The translations under genes and the position numbers were made by a program. A stretch of DNA of 60,796 bases from assembly GCA_015231885.1 (NCBI GenBank), contig JADGAT010000021.1, positions 1 through 60,796 on the forward strand. Direction: 5' to 3'. The stretch is from SAR324 cluster bacterium. GTDB taxonomy: Bacteria; SAR324; NAC60-12. This document shows, in pieces, positions 54,509 through 60,796 of this stretch. Within the stretch, counting starts at the first letter, position 1. Each line of letters begins with the position of its first letter. Below the pieces are notes generated by a model. That model was given only the letters and a program-made list of their open reading frames with translations. It made no database searches and was not told the DNA's origin.

Positions 54509-57500
54509 TCATTGAGCTGTTTTTAAACTCTGAAGATACTCTGTAATTTTTTGAGATTGTTCTTTTGCATATTGTTGATGTTCCTGGTACTTCTCCACTT
54601 CTTTGGCTTTGACAACACGATCATAGTGGATTTTTGCTTTTTGCCACTTTTCTTGGGTGTGATACAGAATTGCCAGCTGATAATTAATGAGGATGTACCA
54701 TTGCGGATTTTTTGAAAGAGGGCGTGAGGCCAATGCTGCGAGTAACTTCGTTGCCTTGGCCGCTTCCTTTTCCTTATCTAGTTCAGCCAATTGCCATATT
54801 GCGCTTAATTCTTCTTCGCGAATACCTCCCTGGTCAGCTTTTTTGAACCATGTGCGGGCTTGTTTTTCCTGTTTGAGATTTGTGAGATAAAGGGATGCAA
54901 TTGTAAAAGCAAAATGTATTTGATTTTGAGAGCTTTTCAAGAATGGATATGTTTTTTCATAAACTTTTACGACTTCCTTGTAATTTTTTTCATCTTCATA
55001 GATGGCGGCCAAACGCTTTGTAAGGAAGATTCGAGTTTGTAAACTTTTAGTAGGAGTGATGTTTAATGCTTTGCTATAAAACAGTTTGGTTTGTTTATGC
55101 AGGCCAAGCTGATCTGCTGCTTGTCCTTGAGTGAGAAGTGCTTCAAAGTTCTCCGCTTTTTTTGAATGAAATGCCTTCCATTGTTTATAAGCGTCTAGTA
55201 CACCTTCCCACTCTTTTTGTTCATTTTCAGCAAAAACCAAAGTTTCGAATATGCTGTCGCTGGCCGAAAAATATTTTGTCTTTAAGCCTTTTTTAATTAA
55301 TTGAGATACTTCTTTCCAAAGTTTTTTTTGAATCAACTGATCCAGTTTCTGCTTTGCTAAAAAACTTTCTATTTCATGAATACGTGATTTCGCTACTTTT
55401 TGAATTTCTTTATCAGATTTTTGGGTGACCGGAGAATGCTTTACAACCACTTGGTATTTTGCCACTGCCTGTGCCCATTGTTTTTTTTGTTCATGCAGTG
55501 CTGCGAGTTGGTAATGAACAGGGACGTTCCATTTGGTACGTTGTAAAGGACGTTTGGAAAGAGCATCCAGTGTTTTAATTGCCTGCTCAATCTTCCCTTC
55601 TGCCTGCTCAATTGAACTCAAAATCAGCCCTGCTTCAATATCGACATCACGGGCTTCACCCTGGTCTGCTTGATGGAGCCATTTGCGGGCATTTTTGTAT
55701 TGTTTCAGCGGATCATAATAAATTTTTCCTAATTTGAGTGCATACTTTTGTTTGTTTTTTTCATTTTTCAAGTACGGCATTAAATATTGTTCAAGAACTC
55801 GCGCATGGTTTTGATAATCTTCATCTTGCAGGAATAAATCTGCTAAATGGGAAGTTATCTGCTCTCGAAGATCGAGGTTGGATGTTGGGAAAATGGCTAA
55901 GGCTTTTTCATAAAGATTTTTGCTATTATGGTAATTTCTAAGTTTTTCTTCCACCTGGGCCCAATTGGTCAAAAATTCTGGTGTGTTCACATCGTCTTTA
56001 AAGGCTAATTCCCAGCGGGTGTATGTTGAAATCACTTTTTCCCAGTTTTGCAGTTCATGATATGAGTTGACCAATCTCTGAAAATGAATGCTGATGGGTT
56101 CGGCGTCTTTTTGCTCCAGGTATTTTTCAATAAGTGTGGCTAGTTTTTCCCACTGGCCGCTGTTTTGATAGATTGTAATTAATGAATCAAATACAGATTT
56201 TTTATACTTGGGGCTATATTGAATCTTTTTCAGATCGGATTCTGCGCGATCCCATTTGCGCTCTTGCATGAAACATTGCCCCCGGGCATAAAGTAAATAA
56301 TGCATCTCTTCTTGATTTGTGGCAGAAGGCAGTATTGCAAGATCTTTGAGAACAGTTTGGCACTGATTGTTCTCTAAGGCGACAGAGGTCGCCTGTATTT
56401 GAAAAGAACGTCGCTCTTTTTCGCTGAAGGTTATGTTGTCTTTTGCTTCTGCCAGCAATGCGTGCTGTTTTTGACGCTGATTGGTTTTTCCAAACAATTC
56501 GGCTAAAAGATGAATCAACTCCCCATCATTTTTAAAAATTTCATTTTTCCGGGCATCTTCAAGATGAGTGATTGCTTGTGCAAAGTTTCCAGACTGATCA
56601 AAAAGTTTACCCAATTCATAGTTGACATTGGCCGCATAGCCAGTTTGTCCACTTTTTAGGTAGCGCTGATAGAAATCAATAGATTTCTTTGGTTTGTTCA
56701 CTTTTGTATACAGTTCGCCCAGACGATAATTAGCTGCAGATTCGTACTGCTTTTCATTAGTGTCCAGGTATGCTTGATAAAGAGCAATGATCGGCTCTAT
56801 TTGTGGAGGATGCTCAGTTGTGGTTTGCTTTGGCAATAGAAGGTAATGCATTTCTGCTGTTGAAAACAGGGCTGGCTTCGATAAAGGAGAGCTTTTGTAT
56901 GTGGTTGCCTGCTCAAAATATCTTAAGGCTTCGGCATAGTTTTTTTTCATCCATTCACTTTGCCCCAATTGATAGTATGTTGTTGCAAGGCGGTTTTTAT
57001 CTTTTGCGTGTTGTGTGTATTCCAATAACCATTTTTTGGATTTTTCAGTCTCTTGTTGAAAATGATAAGCCCAGCCTAAAAGATATGCACGGTCAATGCG
57101 CTGGTTTTTAGACAGCTGGCTGGGTTTTTTAATTTGTAAAAAAGATTGAACGGCTTGTTGGTATAAAGAAACAGAGGATTTGGTGTTTTGCGCTTCCCTG
57201 TCTGTTTCTGCCAAAGAAAAATGAGCTTTCCCAATCCAATAGTGAGTGTTTGCTAGGTAGTGACTTTTGGGAAAGGTTTTTTGAAATTTTTTCAAAAGGG
57301 AAATTCCTTTTGTATACTGTGCTTGTTGAACTTTCAGATACCCTTCTGCAAACATTGCTGTTTCTGCCCATTGCCCCTTTGGGTATTGTAAACGATAAGC
57401 ATGATACTGTTTGGAAACTTCTGCAATATTATTGGACCGTACTTCTTGGCAACGAATCTGGTAAAACAGAACGGTTTCTTGAAATTGTCCATTTTTAAAG

Positions 57501-57697
57501 TTTTTGAGGTAAGAAGCAATTTCGTTTTGAGCAGAAAAATAGAGCTTGTCTTCAAATAGTCCTTGAATGAGTTGAAATTGCATTTTTTCCGACAGCTCTC
57601 CGGCAGGAGAAGATGCAAAACTGTTGGTTGGAAAATGGAAAAGGGGGAGGATGAAGACAAGAGCAAAAATAAAAAGGATAATTTTATAGCGTATCAT
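54509..57697 (-). CDS. Large exported TPR-repeat protein
   Basis: A 1062-residue protein with an N-terminal signal (MIRYKIILFIFALVFILPLF) and helical repeats throughout. Many are recognisable TPR units (TYYQLGQSEWMKKNYAEALRYFEQA, VNYELGKLFDQSGNFAQAITHLEDA). Two long blocks are alike: TKWNVPVHYQLAALHEQKKQWAQA near 730 and PQWYILINYQLAILYHTQEKWQKA near 1010, each following a KARTWF/ARKWLHQADQG motif, so the C-terminal half arose by duplication. It is probably periplasmic. It sits in an operon-like run with the amidase and the S41 protease. Confidence 0.8.
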   Translation of the reverse strand: MIRYKIILFIFALVFILPLFHFPTNSFASSPAGELSEKMQFQLIQGLFEDKLYFSAQNEIASYLKNFKNGQFQETVLFYQIRCQEVRSNNIAEVSKQYHAYRLQYPKGQWAETAMFAEGYLKVQQAQYTKGISLLKKFQKTFPKSHYLANTHYWIGKAHFSLAETDREAQNTKSSVSLYQQAVQSFLQIKKPSQLSKNQRIDRAYLLGWAYHFQQETEKSKKWLLEYTQHAKDKNRLATTYYQLGQSEWMKKNYAEALRYFEQATTYKSSPLSKPALFSTAEMHYLLLPKQTTTEHPPQIEPIIALYQAYLDTNEKQYESAANYRLGELYTKVNKPKKSIDFYQRYLKSGQTGYAANVNYELGKLFDQSGNFAQAITHLEDARKNEIFKNDGELIHLLAELFGKTNQRQKQHALLAEAKDNITFSEKERRSFQIQATSVALENNQCQTVLKDLAILPSATNQEEMHYLLYARGQCFMQERKWDRAESDLKKIQYSPKYKKSVFDSLITIYQNSGQWEKLATLIEKYLEQKDAEPISIHFQRLVNSYHELQNWEKVISTYTRWELAFKDDVNTPEFLTNWAQVEEKLRNYHNSKNLYEKALAIFPTSNLDLREQITSHLADLFLQDEDYQNHARVLEQYLMPYLKNEKNKQKYALKLGKIYYDPLKQYKNARKWLHQADQGEARDVDIEAGLILSSIEQAEGKIEQAIKTLDALSKRPLQRTKWNVPVHYQLAALHEQKKQWAQAVAKYQVVVKHSPVTQKSDKEIQKVAKSRIHEIESFLAKQKLDQLIQKKLWKEVSQLIKKGLKTKYFSASDSIFETLVFAENEQKEWEGVLDAYKQWKAFHSKKAENFEALLTQGQAADQLGLHKQTKLFYSKALNITPTKSLQTRIFLTKRLAAIYEDEKNYKEVVKVYEKTYPFLKSSQNQIHFAFTIASLYLTNLKQEKQARTWFKKADQGGIREEELSAIWQLAELDKEKEAAKATKLLAALASRPLSKNPQWYILINYQLAILYHTQEKWQKAKIHYDRVVKAKEVEKYQEHQQYAKEQSQKITEYLQSLKTAQ

Positions 57698-57730
57698 TTG
57701 CAGTAATATTTTTGAGTTGATTTCTATGAT

Positions 57731-58048
57731 TTACATGGGAGTGGTTGCTTGGATTTGCTGCCATACGGTTTGCCAGTGTGCTGGTTTGATATCTTTGATC
57801 CGGATAACTTTGTTGCGTTTTTTTCCTCCATGGAGAATGAAAATATTTGATTTTGTTACTTTCAATGTTTTCGAGAGAAAGCTGATACATTGCTTGTTTG
57901 CCTTGTCATCAACAGGAGGGGCCGTAATGTAGAGTTTGATTTGGTTATTGTGTATATTACCCCATCTCGATTTTGATGCACGAGGCTGTATGTGCAAATA
58001 AAGTGTCAATTGGTCATTTTTTAAGTCAAATCCGTTTTCTGACGACAT
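57731..58048 (-). CDS. DUF167 (YggU-family) protein
   Basis: About 105 residues, of the small DUF167 fold: LYLHIQPRASKSRWG, then KLYITAPPVDDKANK and KSNIFILHGGKKRNKVIRI. This is a widespread conserved family of unknown function. The ATG at 58048 is preferred; the longer reading uses a TTG. Its neighbours are envelope genes. Confidence 0.88.
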   Translation of the reverse strand: MSSENGFDLKNDQLTLYLHIQPRASKSRWGNIHNNQIKLYITAPPVDDKANKQCISFLSKTLKVTKSNIFILHGGKKRNKVIRIKDIKPAHWQTVWQQIQATTPM

Positions 58049-58078
58049 AATATGATTCAAAAGAAAACTGGAACAAGA

Positions 58079-59809
58079 TCAAGTGGTTGGGAATTCTTTT
58101 TCTTGAATCAGTTGCATGAATTCTACTACTTTATTTCTAACAGCTTCATTAGTGATACTGTATTCATTGAAAGTTCTTGAGCGCACTGGGCGCTCTCCTT
58201 CAATTGCACCATATTGTTCATCAGGCTCTGCTGTCGCAAACACGACATAAGGCGTGTAAGCATATTCATCACCTGTACTGTACCCCATGCCTTTTGATTT
58301 CACCTTCGCTTCTCCTCCAAGAATGAAAAGATAATCCGTTGAAGTGTCGCCCACTACATATTTCATTAAATAGGGGACGGTCCAGTCATGTTTGGGAGTG
58401 CGGCGCCGTACTACTCCAGATTCTCCAAAAGCTTTCATTAATTTGGCAACCAGTTTGTTGAGATTTTCAAATTCTCCACCCATTTTAGTGCGCACCATCG
58501 CCAATTTCCCTTTGTATTTGGAGGCGGATTGGCATAAATAATAGTAAGGTGCTTGTTTGATATTGAGAGAGGTGATCTTCCACTCTGGTTCAGGTTCAGG
58601 CTCTGGGGTAGTGTTTGTTGGTGCTTCTTCCATCGGCAATTCTTCTTCTTTTTTTCCAAATCCAAGAAATGATTTGAGTTTGTTTAACGGAGACTTTGCC
58701 ATCTTGGCGGCTTTTTTAGTTTCTGTCCTGAACTCTGCCATCTCTCCGTGTTTTTCACTCATCGAAGACATTTCAGCTTTTAAGTCATCATCCACGTTCT
58801 CGTCGACTTGAGCAATCAGGTTGTTGAATTTATTGAGAGGAAGTTTCTTCAATAACGGAATTTCCTGAGAGGGGTCTTCTTCCAACCAGTCGGCAATAGT
58901 CCGATTATCGATTTCGTATGTTTCGTAAATTTTCTGTTTTTCCGGATTGTTCTTAAGACGCTTTTCCAGCCAGTCCGACAAAAATTCCTGCTTTAGAACT
59001 TCAAAGTTGGTGTAGTTGTATTCAAACTTTTTTTGCTCTTTTCCTATTTTTGCGGAGAGACCCTCTCGAAAATAGATCAGGAAAAACAAATTGCGATAAT
59101 CATATTTTTCAATGACATGAGGATAGCAATAGAAAAAATTTTTTTCTCTTCGTTCCAAAATGCTTTCTGGAGATATCAAGTCCATACTGATAGATTGATA
59201 CAAATCCTTTTGCTTGTCAGGTGCGATGGTGAACTTGAACAAAACCTTCATTACTTCACGGAGTTGATCTAACGCAACTTTTTTTTCTTCTTCAGGAAAA
59301 CGAGAACGGAATTGTTTTTCCGGATTCCCTATCGTCCTGCGCATCACATCAATACATTCTATTGTTTTCTTGATTTTGTAGATGTCATAGAGAATATGGA
59401 CTTCTTTTTCAAAAGAGTCTCGTTCAATGTAATTCAATGTCCCATCTGCTTTCTCTAACTGAAAAAAATGTAAAAGAAACTCAGTGATCCCTGCCTCTGT
59501 ATTGAATGGGAGCATCAACCGTAATGTTTGCTGCCTGCTGTCGGCATCACTCTTTTTGATATCATCCAGTTTCTTTCTTAGAAACTGGTTGAGAAATCGA
59601 CGGATTTCACTGGCCTCTATCACTGAGGGAGCGTTTGTGTCAAAATCCTTTTCAAAATATTCTTCTTGCTTCTCTTTCCAATATTCTTTCCATTGCTCCA
59701 CTTCATGAATACGGTCTTGAAGATATTGATCTGGATCTTTGATAGCATTTGTCTTGATTAAGCTGGTAACAGATTTGTTAGATGATGGTTTTTTGGAAGA
59801 ATCTGGCAT
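58079..59809 (-). CDS. Large soluble protein of unknown function
   Basis: A 576-residue protein without signal peptide or membrane spans. Residues 1-340 are charged and helical, with repeated Tyr/Phe-rich stretches (FFYCYPHVIEKYDYRNLFFLIYF). Residues 340-410 form a low-complexity region containing FLGFGKKEEE and a Pro-Glu run (PEPEPEPEW), and residues 410-576 look like a separate folded domain (ITSLNIKQAPYYYLCQSASKYKG). I do not recognise any family. It heads the minus-strand run leading to DUF167, the TPR protein, the amidase and the protease. Confidence 0.7.
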   Translation of the reverse strand: MPDSSKKPSSNKSVTSLIKTNAIKDPDQYLQDRIHEVEQWKEYWKEKQEEYFEKDFDTNAPSVIEASEIRRFLNQFLRKKLDDIKKSDADSRQQTLRLMLPFNTEAGITEFLLHFFQLEKADGTLNYIERDSFEKEVHILYDIYKIKKTIECIDVMRRTIGNPEKQFRSRFPEEEKKVALDQLREVMKVLFKFTIAPDKQKDLYQSISMDLISPESILERREKNFFYCYPHVIEKYDYRNLFFLIYFREGLSAKIGKEQKKFEYNYTNFEVLKQEFLSDWLEKRLKNNPEKQKIYETYEIDNRTIADWLEEDPSQEIPLLKKLPLNKFNNLIAQVDENVDDDLKAEMSSMSEKHGEMAEFRTETKKAAKMAKSPLNKLKSFLGFGKKEEELPMEEAPTNTTPEPEPEPEWKITSLNIKQAPYYYLCQSASKYKGKLAMVRTKMGGEFENLNKLVAKLMKAFGESGVVRRRTPKHDWTVPYLMKYVVGDTSTDYLFILGGEAKVKSKGMGYSTGDEYAYTPYVVFATAEPDEQYGAIEGERPVRSRTFNEYSITNEAVRNKVVEFMQLIQEKEFPTT

Positions 59810-60007
59810 AATTTTGTCTGTTTGGAAAATGAGTTCAATCGTTACAGAAGTTCATCATGTCGACAATGTGTGAGCAAGGTACATTAGGGAACCGTGCAAG
59901 AATCCGAAAATTGTTTTTAGAATTTATTGAAAATTAGCTAGTTTAAACCATTCTTTCTATATATCAATTTATAATACTTTCCTATTGAAAATGAAAGCAG
60001 TCTTGTT

Positions 60008-60637
60008 ATGACGCAAACAATGATTAAAATTTGTGGGCTGACAACAGTTGAACAAGTAACAGCCTGTATAGAAATGGGAGCAGACTGGTTGGGGTTCAAC
60101 TGCTATCCCAAATCAAAACGTTATATTACGCCAGAAAGTATCCGCCAGTTATTGTCTCTTGTTCCTCCTAAAATAAAGACAGTGGGTGTGTTTGTCAATG
60201 AACCTCTTCATTCAGCAGAGCATGTCATGGAATATACAGGAATGGATTTTGCCCAATTGCATGGGGATGAATCCTCCGACTATATGAAAAAAATGAAAAG
60301 TGAATGCTTCAAAGCCTTTCGTGTGTCTTCTTCGTTTCAGCCGAAAATTATTCGACAGTATCCCAGTACCTATTTCTTGTTGGACTCTTATCATCCAGAC
60401 TTGTATGGAGGAACTGGTGACCCTTTTAATTGGGAAATAGCCGAGCAGGCAGGCAGTGCTGGGCATCTCATATTAGCAGGTGGATTGACTCCTGACAATG
60501 TGCAGAATGCCATCATGGCGGTTCAGCCATTTGGGGTGGATGTGTGCAGTGGGGTGGAAACAATAACTGGAGTGAAAGATCTGAATCTAGTTCAACGCTT
60601 TATTGATGCTGTGCGTGGTGTCACTGATAAAAAATAA
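60008..60637 (+). CDS. trpF: Phosphoribosylanthranilate isomerase
   Basis: A 209-residue TIM barrel converting phosphoribosylanthranilate to CdRP in tryptophan synthesis. The catalytic Cys is in IKICGLT (Cys9), LHGDES and the phosphate loops LAGGL and DVCSGVE are present, and the catalytic Asp is in GVDVCSG. The internal ATG at 60020 is an alternative start. It is not in a trp operon. The 198-base AT-rich spacer to the divergent gene shows no confident promoter. Confidence 0.95.
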   Translation: MTQTMIKICGLTTVEQVTACIEMGADWLGFNCYPKSKRYITPESIRQLLSLVPPKIKTVGVFVNEPLHSAEHVMEYTGMDFAQLHGDESSDYMKKMKSECFKAFRVSSSFQPKIIRQYPSTYFLLDSYHPDLYGGTGDPFNWEIAEQAGSAGHLILAGGLTPDNVQNAIMAVQPFGVDVCSGVETITGVKDLNLVQRFIDAVRGVTDKK

Positions 60638-60650
60638 TTTAGAAATTCAA

Positions 60651-60678
60651 TTGACAAATTTTTAATCTAGTATACAAT
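60651..60678 (+). promoter_or_regulatory. Strong sigma-70 promoter near window end
   Basis: TTGACA (60651-60656), a 16-base spacer, TACAAT (60673-60678). It reads toward the window edge, 14 bases after trpF, and should start a transcript near 60685. Confidence 0.65.
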
Positions 60679-60684
60679 CAGTCC

Positions 60685-60796
60685 TTTCGTATATTTTTGA
60701 TGTACGAGGAAATTATACGGGTCTTAGACAAAGGAATCGGAGAATAAGGAAACCAGTATGGGTCAGTGCGCTTATTAAGAGCGCATAAGTCAATCA
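60685..60796 (+). other. Leader or start of a gene cut by the window edge
   Basis: Downstream of the promoter a TCGTA...TACGA hairpin (about 60687-60706) is followed by purine-rich ribosome-site-like sequences and an ATG at 60758 that opens only a six-codon frame (MGQCAY). GCGCT...AGCGC forms another short stem. It may be a leader, a small RNA, or the beginning of a gene outside the window. Confidence 0.3.

Overview
This window looks like the chromosome of a Gram-negative, diderm bacterium, with GC in the low-to-mid 40s percent by eye. Most genes are housekeeping genes on both strands, and I see no phage, insertion sequence or CRISPR. Outer-membrane and lipoprotein genes (Lgt, LolA, an LptF/LptG permease, many lipobox proteins), a GldA/GldF/GldG/DUF4340 ABC set, RodZ, a CheZ-family phosphatase and scattered single biosynthetic genes (pyrF, pyrB, asd, dapB, hisA, trpF) suggest a deltaproteobacterial-type lineage in the broad old sense, for example SAR324 or a relative. 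That placement is inference from gene content only.

Layout. 0.36-5.8 kb: GldG-type ABC export cluster followed by pyrF. 5.8-13.4 kb: D,D-carboxypeptidase, a TerB-like protein, two small lipoproteins, then a minus-strand run mtnP - rodZ - small membrane protein - PP2C phosphatase - FG-GAP lipoprotein. 13.5-18 kb: a LysR regulator and a LigA-related small protein divergent from a three-gene ABC importer. The regulator and the binding protein both match the selenium-associated (putative selenate) families. 18.1-23.7 kb: Cys-rich small protein, asd, tRNA-Ser(GGA), SRP RNA, dnaX, ybaB, a glutathione S-transferase and hisA. 23.9-33.4 kb: an extended CheZ, a VTT-family membrane protein, an ArsS-like radical SAM protein, pyrB, a two-domain CDP-alcohol phosphatidyltransferase, ruvB, a BON lipoprotein, a degenerate GH16 lipoprotein and a cyclic-nucleotide-binding-domain protein. 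33.6-43.8 kb: plus-strand run dapB, valS, acs, Gfo/Idh, lptF-like, lolA, rph, lgt. 43.8-51.3 kb: tilS, a large membrane protein with a class III cyclase-like domain, an MTA/SAH nucleosidase, queG and a receiver-HATPase protein. 51.3-60.8 kb: minus-strand envelope run (unknown 576-aa protein, DUF167, large TPR protein, AMIN-amidase, S41 protease), then trpF and a strong promoter reading out of the window.

The most interesting thread is signalling. The CheZ-family protein at 23911-25143 ends in VDSLLADLGF, close to the CheY-binding tail of classical CheZ. The cyclic-nucleotide-binding-domain protein at 32076-33428, which has no CheZ catalytic motif, ends in a near-copy (ADDLLSSLGL). Its phosphate-binding cassette looks intact, and a divergent class III nucleotidyl cyclase-like membrane protein lies at 45323-48427. 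This suggests, as inference, a cNMP-sensing protein docking on the same CheY-type response regulator as CheZ. Other points of interest are the selenium-type uptake locus, the fused CDP-alcohol transferase, the GH16 protein without its acid/base glutamate, and a dispersed intergenic repeat.
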